From contig NZ_LZRP01000006.1 of NCBI RefSeq assembly GCF_001678665.1, forward strand, positions 124,001 to 188,000: a DNA stretch of 64,000 nucleotides. Reading direction: 5' to 3'. Made by a program: the position numbers and the translations under genes. The first letter of the stretch is position 1. The number at the start of each line of letters is the position of its first letter. This DNA comes from Erythrobacter sp. QSSC1-22B. Its GTDB lineage: Bacteria; Pseudomonadota; Alphaproteobacteria; Sphingomonadales; Sphingomonadaceae. A model generated the notes under the pieces. It searched no databases, had not been told where the DNA came from, and saw only the letters and a program-made list of their open reading frames with translations. Below are positions 27,532 to 38,556 of this stretch, in pieces.

Positions 27532-29181
27532 ATGAGCGAACCCACATTGATCGAAGCCGCCCGCACCTCCAAGGCCTGGCCGTTCCAGGAGGCGCAGCGG
27601 CTGCTCAAGCGCTATCCCGATGGCGTCAAGCCTGATGGGTCTCCAGTGCTGTTCGAAACCGGCTACGGTCCCTCGGGCCTGCCGCATATCGGCACCTTCC
27701 AGGAAGTGCTGCGGACCACGCTGGTGCGGCGTGCCTTCGAGGCGATGATCGGTGCCCGGCCCGAGGACGGCAAGACGCGGCTGGTCGCCTTTTCGGACGA
27801 CATGGATGGCCTGCGCAAAGTGCCCGACAACGTCCCCAACAAGGCGCTGCTCGAGGCGAACCTGCACAAGCCGCTCAGCCGCATTCCGGACCCGTTCGCT
27901 GCCGATGAGGGCGGGGGCCATGCCAGCTTCGCGCATCACAACAACATCAGGCTGCGCGAATTTCTCGACCGTTTCGGCTTCGACTACGAGTTCGTTGCTG
28001 CCAGCGATTGTTACAATTCGGGGGCTTTCGACGATGCGCTGCGCCAGGTGCTGCGCCGCAATCAGGCCATTCTCGACATCATGCTCCCGACCTTGCGCGA
28101 GGAACGGCGCCAGACCTATTCGCCGGTGCTGCCGATCAGCCCGACCAGCGGCAGGGTGCTGCAGGTGCCGGTCGAGGTCGTAGATGCCGAGGCCGGTACG
28201 ATCCGCTTCACCGACGAGGATGGCAGCGTCATCGAGCAATCCGCGCTCGGCGGGAGCGCGAAGCTGCAGTGGAAGGTCGACTGGGCGATGCGCTGGTACG
28301 CGCTCGGCGTCGACTATGAGATGTATGGCAAGGATCTGACCGACAGCGGGGTCCAGTCGGGCAAGATCGTCCAGGTGCTCGGCGGGCGCAAGCCCGAGGG
28401 GCTGATCTACGAGCTGTTCCTCGATGCCAATGGCGAGAAGATTTCCAAGTCCAAGGGCAACGGCCTGACGATCGAGGAATGGCTGACCTATGGCAGCGAA
28501 GAGAGCCTGGGCTTCTACATCTTCCCCAATCCCAAGAGCGCCAAGCAATTGCATGTGGACGTGATCCCACGCGCGGTCGACGATTACTGGCAGTTCCGCG
28601 AACGGTTCGCCGAGCAGCCGCTCGACAAGCAGCTGGGCAATCCGGCGTGGCATCTGCTGCGTGCCAATGGCGGCTGGCAGGGTCCCGAAGCGCCTGGCGC
28701 GGGCGAGAGCTTGCCCGTGACCTATGGCCTGCTGCTCAATCTGGTCGGCGTGCTGGGCGCGCAAGCGGATCGCGCGCAGGTATGGTCCTATCTGGGCAAT
28801 TATATCGCCGACCCCGATCCGGCCCGCCACCCCGAGCTCGACGCCCTGGTTGGTTCTGCGCTGGCCTACAATCGCGACTTCATCGCCCCGACACTGGTCA
28901 AGCGCGCCCCAGAAGCCAACGAGGCCGCGGCACTGCAAGCGCTCGACGACCAACTTGCGAAGTGCGATCCGGGGACCTCCGCCGAGGATATCCAGACCCT
29001 GGTTTACGAGATCGGCAAGGACGAGCGCTTCGGCTTCGACAATTTGCGCGACTGGTTCAAGGCGCTCTACGAGACGCTGCTCGGCTCGGCGCAGGGGCCG
29101 CGGATGGGCAGTTTCATCGCGCTCTATGGTATCGCCAACAGCCGCGCGCTGATCGCCGAGGCGCTGGCCCGGAAGGCCTAG
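27532..29181 (+). CDS. lysS: Lysyl-tRNA synthetase, class I
   Basis: 549-residue class I aminoacyl-tRNA synthetase charging tRNA-Lys. The HIGH-type motif is PHIGT near residue 50 (GPSGLPHIGTF), and the KMSKS-type motif is KISKS at about 303-307. This is the archaeal form, structurally unrelated to the class II enzyme of most bacteria but common in alphaproteobacteria. No class II copy lies in this window. The stop is four bases from the convergent 2OG-oxygenase gene. Confidence 0.95.
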   Translation: MSEPTLIEAARTSKAWPFQEAQRLLKRYPDGVKPDGSPVLFETGYGPSGLPHIGTFQEVLRTTLVRRAFEAMIGARPEDGKTRLVAFSDDMDGLRKVPDNVPNKALLEANLHKPLSRIPDPFAADEGGGHASFAHHNNIRLREFLDRFGFDYEFVAASDCYNSGAFDDALRQVLRRNQAILDIMLPTLREERRQTYSPVLPISPTSGRVLQVPVEVVDAEAGTIRFTDEDGSVIEQSALGGSAKLQWKVDWAMRWYALGVDYEMYGKDLTDSGVQSGKIVQVLGGRKPEGLIYELFLDANGEKISKSKGNGLTIEEWLTYGSEESLGFYIFPNPKSAKQLHVDVIPRAVDDYWQFRERFAEQPLDKQLGNPAWHLLRANGGWQGPEAPGAGESLPVTYGLLLNLVGVLGAQADRAQVWSYLGNYIADPDPARHPELDALVGSALAYNRDFIAPTLVKRAPEANEAAALQALDDQLAKCDPGTSAEDIQTLVYEIGKDERFGFDNLRDWFKALYETLLGSAQGPRMGSFIALYGIANSRALIAEALARKA

Positions 29182-29185
29182 GCGA

Positions 29186-29854
29186 TCACTTCCATTTGCG
29201 CGTGCGGTACCATTTGGTCAGCACGTATTTCTCGCCACTGATCACCGGCGTTCCGGCGTGCAGCGTGGCCTCGTTGGGGGTGCCATCGGGAAGTGCGTTG
29301 TTCCACACCAGCAGCACGCCGGGTTTGGGTTCGATCGAGGCGCCGATCTCGCTGAAATCGGTGTGGCCGCCCTCGGCCACCTTGTTGAGGAAGGCCATCG
29401 CGGTCCAGCTGCGCTGACCGCCGCGCTTGCGTTCGCCCTGCCAGTATTTCTCGCTGGTGTGGAACCAGTCGTTGTGCGGCTTGAACTCCTGCCCCGGCAG
29501 ATAGCGCTGGCCCTGGATCGTTTCGCCGCATTTGGAATTGATCCCGAGCAGATCGTCGATCCGCCGCGAGATACTCAGGACGAAGGGGTCTCCAGAATTG
29601 AAATTGCCCGAATAGGAGGTGCGAAACCCGGTGGCGTAGGCCTCTTCGTGCAGGGCGCTGGGCCGGGCGACGACATCGATCATCTGCACGAAGCGCTGAC
29701 ATTCCTGGGGTGAGAGGAAATTGCCGACCGCGAAGATCTCCGCCTTGTCGGTCGGAACCCGGTAGATATCGGGATCACCGGTCAGCCGCTTGCGGACGGT
29801 CTCGCCGGTGCGCCTGAGCGCGTCCTGATCGGGGATGATCTGTTTGGTTGCCAT
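29186..29854 (-). CDS. Prolyl 4-hydroxylase-like 2OG-Fe(II) oxygenase
   Basis: 222-residue iron/2-oxoglutarate-dependent oxygenase. The iron ligands are H127-x-D129 (KPHNDW) and H199 (TLHAG). The 2-oxoglutarate salt-bridge lysine is K209 in GEKYVLTKWYR. The order and the C-terminal TKWYR match bacterial P4H-like proteins. The substrate may be a protein prolyl residue. An ATG at 29854 follows a short gap from the cytochrome gene, which is divergent. Confidence 0.88.
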   Translation of the reverse strand: MATKQIIPDQDALRRTGETVRKRLTGDPDIYRVPTDKAEIFAVGNFLSPQECQRFVQMIDVVARPSALHEEAYATGFRTSYSGNFNSGDPFVLSISRRIDDLLGINSKCGETIQGQRYLPGQEFKPHNDWFHTSEKYWQGERKRGGQRSWTAMAFLNKVAEGGHTDFSEIGASIEPKPGVLLVWNNALPDGTPNEATLHAGTPVISGEKYVLTKWYRTRKWK

Positions 29855-29952
29855 GCGGCCTAATTAGCAATTGGCGCGCACGCTGCAAGCGAGCGGCTTG
29901 CGGCTTCGTTATTGCGCGCTAAACCTGAGGCCAATCGAGGAGGCCGGGTACC

Positions 29953-30528
29953 ATGAGCTTGAACGACACCGCCGCCCACACCGGAAACGGCCGCCGCTAT
30001 TCGACCGGGGCGATGATCTTCCACTGGCTGATCGCGCTTGCGGTGATCGTGAACTGGCGCATCGCCGAAGCCGCCGAACACGCCTCCCGCGTCGATGCCA
30101 TGCAATATTTTGCGAACCACAAGGCGCTCGGGATTACGATCTTGCTGCTGACACTGGGACGGCTGGCCTGGCGCTGGACGCATCCGGTGCCTCCGCTGCC
30201 AGTAGATCTTGCGCGCTGGGAGAAGGTGCTGGCGCGCAGCGTGCACATCATCTTCTATGTGCTGCTGATTGGCCTGCCGCTTGGCGGCTGGCTGGCCAAT
30301 TCACTCGACGGGCGTACGGTCGAGATGTTCGGTCTCTTCACCATTCCCCCGCTGCCAGTCGGATCAAACGAAGGCCTGGGCGACACGATTTTCGACGCGC
30401 ATGCGCTTGGCGGGCAGATATTCATCTACCTCATCGGGCTGCACATTCTCGGCGCTCTCAAACACACCTTTATCGACCGCAATGGCGGTATCTTGCGGAT
30501 GCTGCCCTTCGGCAAGGTCCCCGGCTGA
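29953..30528 (+). CDS. Cytochrome b561-like membrane protein
   Basis: 191-residue four-helix di-haem protein of the bacterial cytochrome b561 type. The histidines expected to bind haem are in the helix starts MIFHWLIALAVI, FANHKALGIT, SVHIIFYVLLIG and GLHILGALKHTF. It probably carries electrons from ubiquinol in the inner membrane, for example for superoxide removal. Start ATG 29953 follows an AGG-rich site (cgaggaggccggg). Confidence 0.87.
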   Translation: MSLNDTAAHTGNGRRYSTGAMIFHWLIALAVIVNWRIAEAAEHASRVDAMQYFANHKALGITILLLTLGRLAWRWTHPVPPLPVDLARWEKVLARSVHIIFYVLLIGLPLGGWLANSLDGRTVEMFGLFTIPPLPVGSNEGLGDTIFDAHALGGQIFIYLIGLHILGALKHTFIDRNGGILRMLPFGKVPG

Positions 30529-30550
30529 GCGCGGGACTCCCGAAGGGAAC

Positions 30551-30580
30551 AAAAACCCCCGCCGATCTCTCGACGGGGGT
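30551..30580 (-). terminator. Terminator of the RcnB-like gene
   Basis: A 10-bp stem with one mismatch (30555-30564 and 30571-30580) and a 6-base loop. Read on the minus strand the stem is followed by a run of five T, so it terminates the minus-strand transcript ending at 30635. It may also act on the plus-strand cytochrome gene, although the T-run is on the minus side. Confidence 0.75.
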
Positions 30581-30634
30581 CTCGGTGGCCTCGCCAACCC
30601 TGTTATCTAGGGGCGGGCAAGCTCGGTATGACGT

Positions 30635-31786
30635 TTACCAGAAGAAATCGTGAATTACATCGACGACCTGGCCGGAGTAGATATCGACCAGCAGCACGTC
30701 GTCGTAATAGCGGACCCAGCGATAGGGGCCGTAGACCTCGGGCAGGCGATAGCGCGACGGGTCGTTGAGCTGGTAGCGTGAGCCGAAGAACACGCTGCCC
30801 AGGCTGATCCCGATGCTCAACCGGCTGTAGCGGTGATTGCTGTAGGGCGAATAATAGCGTCCCGGCCGGAACAGGCTGCGATGGGATGTGCGATGGCGCT
30901 GCCAGTTGTAACGCTGATTGTTGCGCCAGTTCTGACGGTCCCACCGTTGGTAGTCGTTCCAGAGGCGACCGTCGTAATAGCGTGCCTGCCGGTTGGAGTG
31001 AGTGGCATCGCGTTGACCCGAGCGATAGGCCTGCCGTGTGTCGCGCCGGTCCTCGCGCCGGTCGACCCGCCGATCCACCCGGCGGCCATCGCGATAGCCT
31101 TCGCGTTCGCCAGCACGATAAGCCTGCCGCGCGTCGCGGCGATCCTCGCGCTGGTCTGCGCGGCGATCCTCGCGCTGGTCTGCGCGGCGATCCTCGCGCT
31201 GGTCTGCGCGGCGACCGTCGCGATAGCCCTCGCGTTCGCCTGTACGGTAGGTCTGACGCGCTTCGCGTCGGTCCTGACGGGCATCGGCCTGACGAGCCGC
31301 CCGATTGGCCTGCTGAGCGGCTCGGTTCTGCCGCGCATTGTCCTGGCGGGCCTGCTCCTGACCGCTGCGCTGAGCCTGGCGGATTGCTTCGCGCTGCGCG
31401 GCGAGGCCTGCATCGCCACGCTCCACCGCGCCGCGGCGGAACTGGTCGCCGCGGTTTTGAACCTGGCGCTGCGCCTGAGCCCGCGCCGCCTCGCGGCTGG
31501 CTCTTCGATCGCTGCGTTCCACCTGACGTTGCTGGGGAGCAACCTGAGGCTCGCTCTCGGGCGCCAATTCGCGCTGGCGTTGCGGCCGATCGGCCTGACG
31601 CGCTTCACGGACCTGCTGCCGCGCCGCGCGGCGTTCGTCGCGGGCCTGGCCGCGGTCTTGCGCCACCCCAACCATTGCCGCTGCCGCAGTTTCCGCCGCC
31701 TCGGCTCGCTCGGGGATCGCCGCGAACAGCATCCCTATGGTTAGCGCGCCGATCGCGGTGCCTTTGAGAAGGTCTGTCAAAGTCAT
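30635..31786 (-). CDS. RcnB-like periplasmic protein with Arg/Asp-rich repeats
   Basis: 383-residue exported protein. A signal peptide (about residues 1-30, ending PERAEAAE) precedes a very long low-complexity region rich in Arg, Gln, Ala and Asp, built from D-R-R-A-D-Q-R-E and Q-A-Y-R-A/S-G-E/Q-R type repeats. The C-terminal 110 residues form an RcnB domain (YRLPEVYGPYRWVRYYDDVLLVD). RcnB modulates nickel/cobalt export in E. coli; sphingomonad versions are of unknown role. The repeat region likely varies in length between strains. The gene ends at a clear terminator. Confidence 0.8.
   Translation of the reverse strand: MTLTDLLKGTAIGALTIGMLFAAIPERAEAAETAAAAMVGVAQDRGQARDERRAARQQVREARQADRPQRQRELAPESEPQVAPQQRQVERSDRRASREAARAQAQRQVQNRGDQFRRGAVERGDAGLAAQREAIRQAQRSGQEQARQDNARQNRAAQQANRAARQADARQDRREARQTYRTGEREGYRDGRRADQREDRRADQREDRRADQREDRRDARQAYRAGEREGYRDGRRVDRRVDRREDRRDTRQAYRSGQRDATHSNRQARYYDGRLWNDYQRWDRQNWRNNQRYNWQRHRTSHRSLFRPGRYYSPYSNHRYSRLSIGISLGSVFFGSRYQLNDPSRYRLPEVYGPYRWVRYYDDVLLVDIYSGQVVDVIHDFFW
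31141..31212 (-). repeat. Three perfect 24-bp tandem repeats inside the RcnB-like gene
   Basis: Three identical, in-frame 24-bp units at 31141-31164, 31165-31188 and 31189-31212, encoding D-R-R-A-D-Q-R-E repeats. Degenerate copies flank them. Perfect nucleotide identity implies recent slippage or strong homogenisation. Confidence 0.9.
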
Positions 31787-31967
31787 GGAGCGTGTCTCCG
31801 TCCCTGTTGCCGCTCCACCAGCTGCGGCGTGTTGAACTCAGATGTCGATAGCGCCTTAGTAATATTTAGGGACTGACCCCAGACTGAACCACATTGGTCG
31901 CCTTCCGTTCATATAAGGGGGCACTAACCTGAATCCGCATTCTCGGATCCGCAGCTCTTTTGCTGTT

Positions 31968-32459
31968 TTAGACATCCTCTCCCGGCGTGATCTGTCCGAC
32001 GACCCGGCGCACGGTTAAATAAGTGACCATTACCGTCGCGGCGAGCAGGCCGACCATGATCACCGCTCCTGCGAACAGCACTTCGTAGAGAGCCTTGTAC
32101 CAGCCTGCGGGCAGTTCCTCGAACTCACCGATCGGGACGACAAAAGCCAGCAGCACCAGCAGGCTCATCATCAACGAGGCGGTGGCCAGCGTCGCGATGA
32201 GCGTAACCCGGCGGTAGGTTTCCTTGTCGAAATCGGTATCCAGCTTGCGGAGCATGCCGATCAGCGTGAGCATCAGCGCGAGCGTGGTGGCCGACGCAGT
32301 CGCGGTTGCGGAACCCAGATAGAGACCGGCGCGGGACAGAGCCTCGAGCAATTGCCGGGCCTCGGCGGTTCCGTAAACGCTACCGATTGCCTCGCGGGCG
32401 CCATACCCGATAGAGGCAAAGACCAAGAATGTAATCGTGGGCCAGATTTTTGCGGACAT
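31968..32459 (-). CDS. Four-helix membrane protein, function unknown
   Basis: 163-residue integral membrane protein. Hydrophobic segments lie near residues 5-22, 45-68, 88-112 and 125-148, with short loops and a short charged C-terminus (GQITPGEDV). The frame is open to 32543, but ATG 32459 has a GGGAGA ribosome site seven bases upstream. I recognise no named family. It is isolated between the RcnB-like gene and ettA, and the ~180 bases before the RcnB-like gene hold nothing I can assign. Confidence 0.65.
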   Translation of the reverse strand: MSAKIWPTITFLVFASIGYGAREAIGSVYGTAEARQLLEALSRAGLYLGSATATASATTLALMLTLIGMLRKLDTDFDKETYRRVTLIATLATASLMMSLLVLLAFVVPIGEFEELPAGWYKALYEVLFAGAVIMVGLLAATVMVTYLTVRRVVGQITPGEDV

Positions 32460-32579
32460 GCAGTCTCCCGGGTTGAGCGTGGGAAGCGCATGGCCGCGGA
32501 ATGGCGGGCCGCAATTAACATCCATTGATCGGTCGTCCGCCACCCGGCATCGCAGGTGACGGACGACCGGATACTCGGA

Positions 32580-34253
<1,674 letters not shown>

Positions 34254-34267
34254 CGGGCGGGTCCTTC

Positions 34268-34299
34268 GGGTAACGGGAATTGGGGCGGGTAACGGGAAT
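34268..34299. repeat. 13-bp direct repeat upstream of ettA
   Basis: The sequence gggtaacgggaat occurs at 34268-34280 and again at 34287-34299 (period 19), in the leader of ettA. Its function is unknown; it could be a regulator site or chance. Confidence 0.6.
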
Positions 34300-34423
34300 A
34301 GGGGGAATTTCAGCAGGCCAGATAGGCGCTGACGCCCTTTCGGGCAAGGTTGGGGTGGCAAGGTGGGCGCGGCAAGCACAATAGGCCTTGGCACGAGGCA
34401 AGGGCGTGCTAGCAGTCGCGGCC

Positions 34424-35809
34424 ATGAGAACCCTTCTGATTGCGCTGGCCGCTGCTTCCGCCCTCCCGTCCATAGCCGCGGCCCAGACCATGGGAGCCGC
34501 CGAATCGCCCGCGCTGGCCGAGGCGGAAGCCGCGCTCGATTCCGACACCATCGCCTGGGATTTCGTCGAGGGCATCACCACCGAGGTAGGCCCCCGGATG
34601 CCCGGCACCGAAGCCGAGGCGCGCGCGCGCGCTTGGGCGATGGCCTGGCTGCGCGCCGAGGGGTTCGCCAATATCGCCAACGAGCCCTTCATGATGCAGA
34701 CTTGGGAACGCGGCGCGGAAACCGCGCGCGTCACCGCGCCCTTCGTCCAGCCGATGCATATCGCCGCGCTCGGCAACAGCGGCACGACCGGTCCGGACGG
34801 GTTGACCGCCGAGGTGGTCTATTTCCCCAGCTATGCCGACCTTGTCGCCGCACCCGCGGGGAGCCTCGTTGGCAAGATCGCCTTCATCAGCCACGACATG
34901 CGGCCCACGCAGGATGGCTCGGGCTACGGTTTTGCGGGCCCGGCGCGCTGGACTGGCCCGGCGCTCGCCGCCAGCAAGGGCGCGGTGGCCACGGTGATCC
35001 GCTCGATCGGGACCGACAATCAGCGCGTCAGCCACACTGGCAACACCACTTTCCCTGAAGGTACCACGCCGATCCCCGCAGGCGCTCTGTCCAATCCCGA
35101 TGCCGACAATCTCGAGCGCGTGTTCGCGCGTGCCGAAGGTCGTCCGGTAACCATGGAGCTGCTGATGACCCCGCGCTTCATCGGCGAAACCGAGAGCGGT
35201 AATGTCGTCGGCGAGATCACCGGGCGCGATGCCTCGCTGCCGCCGGTGCTGCTCGCCTGCCATCTCGACAGCTGGGACAATGGCACCGGCGCATTCGACG
35301 ATGGCGCGGGCTGCGGGATCATCGCCGCGGCGGCCAAGCATGTCGCCACCTACGGCCAGCCGCTACGCACCATTCGCGTCCTGTTCGCCGGGGCGGAAGA
35401 AACCGGTTTGTGGGGCTCGCGCGCCTACGCCGCCGCGCATGCCGACGAGCCGGTATTTGTCGGGCTGGAAAGCGATTTCGGCGCGGACCGCGTCTGGCGG
35501 CTGGAGAGCAATTTCACCGGTAGCGATCCCGATCTTTACCGCCAGCTGGCGCAGGCCGTGGCCCGCTTCGGCGTCGGTCCCTCGACCAATGTCGCCACCG
35601 GCGGTGCCGATCTCAATCTGGTGCGCGAGCAGGGTGGGCCGCTGATCGACCTGCAACAGGACGGCACCCGCTATTTCGACCTGCACCACACCGAGAACGA
35701 CACGCTCGACAAGATCGATCCGGTGCAATTGCGCCAGAACGTCGCGGTGTGGACCGCGGTGGTGGGTGTGCTCGCCAATCACCGTCCGGCGATCGTGCAA
35801 GGCGAATAA
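34424..35809 (+). CDS. M28 family zinc peptidase, exported
   Basis: 461-residue metallopeptidase with a signal peptide (MRTLLIALAAASALPSIAAA) and a PA-type insert followed by the M28 catalytic domain. Zinc and catalytic residues are visible in ACHLDSWDNGTGAFDDGAGC (H, D), GAEETGLWGS (catalytic E and metal E), ESDFGADR and, at the end, DLHHTENDTLDKI (His). The likely activity is aminopeptidase or carboxypeptidase in the periplasm. An in-frame ATG at 34388 would only add a non-signal N-terminus, so the ATG at 34424 is chosen. Confidence 0.9.
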   Translation: MRTLLIALAAASALPSIAAAQTMGAAESPALAEAEAALDSDTIAWDFVEGITTEVGPRMPGTEAEARARAWAMAWLRAEGFANIANEPFMMQTWERGAETARVTAPFVQPMHIAALGNSGTTGPDGLTAEVVYFPSYADLVAAPAGSLVGKIAFISHDMRPTQDGSGYGFAGPARWTGPALAASKGAVATVIRSIGTDNQRVSHTGNTTFPEGTTPIPAGALSNPDADNLERVFARAEGRPVTMELLMTPRFIGETESGNVVGEITGRDASLPPVLLACHLDSWDNGTGAFDDGAGCGIIAAAAKHVATYGQPLRTIRVLFAGAEETGLWGSRAYAAAHADEPVFVGLESDFGADRVWRLESNFTGSDPDLYRQLAQAVARFGVGPSTNVATGGADLNLVREQGGPLIDLQQDGTRYFDLHHTENDTLDKIDPVQLRQNVAVWTAVVGVLANHRPAIVQGE

Positions 35810-35818
35810 GCGAGCCGG

Positions 35819-37156
35819 TCAGGCGGGGAAGCTGCGCGCGGTCAACCGCCTGACCTGCACTGCCTGGAACACGGCCCGCGCCGCCAGGAACAGCGCGAAC
35901 GACAGCCACAGCCCGTCATTGCCCAGCGGCCAGGTGAGCCACAGCAGCGCGGCGTAGAGCACTGCTGCGCCGATCATCGATCCCAAAAGCGCGCGGGTCC
36001 AGCTCGCCCCGACGAACACGCCATCGTAAACGAAGGCGGCGAAGCCCGCGACCGGGATCACCGCCAGCCACACCGCGTGCTGGCGGCCCATTGCGGCGAT
36101 TTCGGGGGTGGCGGCGAAACTGTCGATCACCGGGCCCGCAAACAGCGCGAACAGCGCCGAGAGCGCCAGCGCGACGCCGAGCCCGCGCCACAGCATCGCG
36201 CCGATATACCGGGTGAAACCCTCGCGGTCGCCCGCGCCGAGCCGCTCGCCATTGAGGACCTGCGCGGCGTTCTCGAACCCGTCGAGCAGCAGCGCGGTGA
36301 CCACGAACAGCTGGTAGAAGATGCCATTGGCGGCGAGCGAGACCACCCCGCGCTCGGCGCTGAGCCGGGTCAGCGCCGCCAGCGCCACCATTAGCACCAC
36401 CGTGCGCAGGAACAGGTCGCGATTGACCGAGAGGAAGGGGCGCAGCTCTGCCCAGCGCAGGGTTCCGCGCTGCAGCAGCGCGGTGCGCAGTGCCTTGCCG
36501 TTGGTTCCAAACATTATGAAGCCCGCGACTGCTGCCAGCTTGGCTATTTCGGCGACAAAGCTCGACCAGCCGATCCCGGCGATGCCCCAGTCGAGGCCGA
36601 GCGCCAGCCAGGCGCCAAGCGCGAGATTGAGCAGATTGTAGGCCACTTCGAACACCAGCACCGCGCGCATCTGCCGCCGCCCGACAAGAAAGCCCACCAG
36701 CGCGAAATTGGCTAGCACCGCGGGCGCGCTCCAGTAACGGATCTCGGCATAGATCCGAGCCGCGCCCAGCACCTCGCCGTCGGCGCCCAGAACGGTCAGC
36801 AGCGCGGGCAGCAGCAGCGGCTTGGCCGCCAGCAGGGCCAGCGCGATCGCCAGTCCCACCGCCAGCCCGCGCATCAGCACCGCCGCCTGTTCCTGAGCGC
36901 CGTCGCGGGTGCCGGCCTGCGCGACCAGCCCGGTGGTCCCGGTCTTGAGGAAGTTCATCACCACAAACAGCATGGCGAACAGCCGCGCGCCGATATCGAC
37001 CGCGCCCTGGGTCGGTGCATCGCCCAGCCGCCCGACGATCCACATGTCGCCCACGCCGATCATCGCGGTGGCGATATTGGTCACCATCGCCGGCAGCGCG
37101 ATCGCCCAGATGGCGCGATATTCCAGCGAGGTGTTGGGTGCGGCGGGATAGGCCAT
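35819..37156 (-). CDS. MATE family efflux transporter
   Basis: 445-residue membrane protein with twelve hydrophobic helices, two inverted MATE halves (TNIATAMIGVGDMWIVGRLGDAPTQGAVDIGARL and FYQLFVVTALLLDGFENAAQVLNGERLGAGD). It probably exports drugs or metabolites using Na+ or H+, in the DinF-like subgroup. The open frame runs to 37396, but the ATG at 37156 has a GGAGGGA site and starts cleanly before helix 1. It ends ten bases after the peptidase stop. Confidence 0.88.
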   Translation of the reverse strand: MAYPAAPNTSLEYRAIWAIALPAMVTNIATAMIGVGDMWIVGRLGDAPTQGAVDIGARLFAMLFVVMNFLKTGTTGLVAQAGTRDGAQEQAAVLMRGLAVGLAIALALLAAKPLLLPALLTVLGADGEVLGAARIYAEIRYWSAPAVLANFALVGFLVGRRQMRAVLVFEVAYNLLNLALGAWLALGLDWGIAGIGWSSFVAEIAKLAAVAGFIMFGTNGKALRTALLQRGTLRWAELRPFLSVNRDLFLRTVVLMVALAALTRLSAERGVVSLAANGIFYQLFVVTALLLDGFENAAQVLNGERLGAGDREGFTRYIGAMLWRGLGVALALSALFALFAGPVIDSFAATPEIAAMGRQHAVWLAVIPVAGFAAFVYDGVFVGASWTRALLGSMIGAAVLYAALLWLTWPLGNDGLWLSFALFLAARAVFQAVQVRRLTARSFPA

Positions 37157-37226
37157 TTCGGATTTTCCCTCCGCCATCCTTATTGGGGGGCCGCCTATCG
37201 CCCGGCGCGGGAACTGGCGCAACGTT

Positions 37227-38552
37227 TCAGTCGAGAAACCCCTCGGTGAGCGCGCGGACATCGACCCGCGCCTTGAGCCGCGCGGCGAGCAGGGCGGTGC
37301 CGCTGATCTTGCGCTGGACGAACAGGATGTCGGGCGGCGGCAGGTGCCAGCTGGCCTTGTCGGCGGCGATCTCCATGCCCTCGTCGCGCAGCGCACCGAC
37401 GAAGCGGCGATCCCCGAAATCGAATGGCCCCGGACGGTTCAGTTCGCCCGCGATCACCTCGATCATCCGGTCGACGCGACCGCCGTGGCGAGCGATCGCC
37501 GCCTCGCCGACAAAGCCCGCCGCGATCGCCGCGTCGCGGATCGCCACGCGGTCGTCCGAGAGACCGGCCTCCAGCAGACCGCGATAGCCTTGCACGGTCG
37601 CCGGATCGATCGGCCGCGCGGCGCCGAAATCGAGCAGCACCAGCCGCCCGGTGTCGGGCTGGTAGCGGTAATTGGCAAAATTGGGATCGGTCTGCATCAC
37701 GCTGAACTCGAACAGTTCGCGCAGCACCAGCGTGATCAGCCTGCGCATCATGGCATCGCGGGTGTCCTGCGGCGCGGTCTCGAGCGATTCGATCGGCTGG
37801 CCGGGAAGAAAGGTCATCGCCAGCACGCGATCGGTGGTGAATTCGCGGTCGAGCTCCGGCACCACGACATCGGGTGTATCGGCGAGCAATTGCCCGAACA
37901 GCGTCATCTGCGCGCCCTCGCGCTCGTAATCGGCTTCTTCCGCCAGCTGGCGCTTGGCCTCGGCAAGCAGCGGAGCGATGTCGAGCTCGCGCGGCATCAG
38001 CCCCGATACGCGCAGCAGCGTCGCGACATTGTCGACATCGGCATCGATGCTTTCGCGCACCCCGGGATATTGCACCTTGATCGCCAGTTCGCGCCCGTCG
38101 TGGGTGAGCGCGCGATGGACCTGGCCGATCGAGGCGGCGGCCATCGGGCGCGGCTCGAACCTTGCGAAGCGGGTGCGCCAGTCCTTGCCCCAATGCCGCG
38201 CCAGAACGCGGTTGAGCTGGGCGGGCGGCATATGGTGCGCGTTCTCGCGCAGCCGACCCATGATCTGCGACAGTTCAGGCGGCAACATGTCGCCCGCATC
38301 GAGCGAGATCATCTGCCCCAGCTTCATCGCCGCACCGCGCAGATGCGACAGCCGCTCGACGGCGCCGTTGATGTTGCCCGGGGTGAGCAGCATGTCGCGC
38401 ATCCGCGGGCGCTCGCCATCGGCCAGCCGCCGCGCGCCCTCCGCCAGCATCCCGCCCGCGACTCCGCCCGCCAGCCGCCCGAAATGGCCCAGCCGCGAGA
38501 GCCGTCCGCGCGGGACCCGCCGCCCGCTTCCCTTGTAGGTTTCGTCGCTCAA
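37227..38552 (-). CDS. ABC1/AarF (UbiB-type) kinase-like protein
   Basis: 441-residue atypical kinase of the ABC1/UbiB/ADCK family, implicated in quinone and lipid homeostasis. Hallmarks: the KxGQ motif at AAMKLGQMISLDAGDMLPPE, the A-rich loop MAAASIGQVHRA, the lysine in AIKVQYPGV, the catalytic QTDPNFANY and metal LLDFGAARP. The frame is open to 38720, but this would cover the DUF427 gene; the TTG at 38552, four bases past that gene's stop, is inferred as the start because it matches the family N-terminus. Confidence 0.82.
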   Translation of the reverse strand: MSDETYKGSGRRVPRGRLSRLGHFGRLAGGVAGGMLAEGARRLADGERPRMRDMLLTPGNINGAVERLSHLRGAAMKLGQMISLDAGDMLPPELSQIMGRLRENAHHMPPAQLNRVLARHWGKDWRTRFARFEPRPMAAASIGQVHRALTHDGRELAIKVQYPGVRESIDADVDNVATLLRVSGLMPRELDIAPLLAEAKRQLAEEADYEREGAQMTLFGQLLADTPDVVVPELDREFTTDRVLAMTFLPGQPIESLETAPQDTRDAMMRRLITLVLRELFEFSVMQTDPNFANYRYQPDTGRLVLLDFGAARPIDPATVQGYRGLLEAGLSDDRVAIRDAAIAAGFVGEAAIARHGGRVDRMIEVIAGELNRPGPFDFGDRRFVGALRDEGMEIAADKASWHLPPPDILFVQRKISGTALLAARLKARVDVRALTEGFLD

Positions 38553-38556
38553 ACGA

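Noticed and set aside
26770..28953. 727-residue minus-strand frame across SLC13 and lysS
   Set aside because: Composition is that of an antisense shadow, and both strands already encode recognised proteins.
31081..31260. Possible CRISPR-like array
   Set aside because: The repeats are contiguous, in-frame and coding, without spacers.
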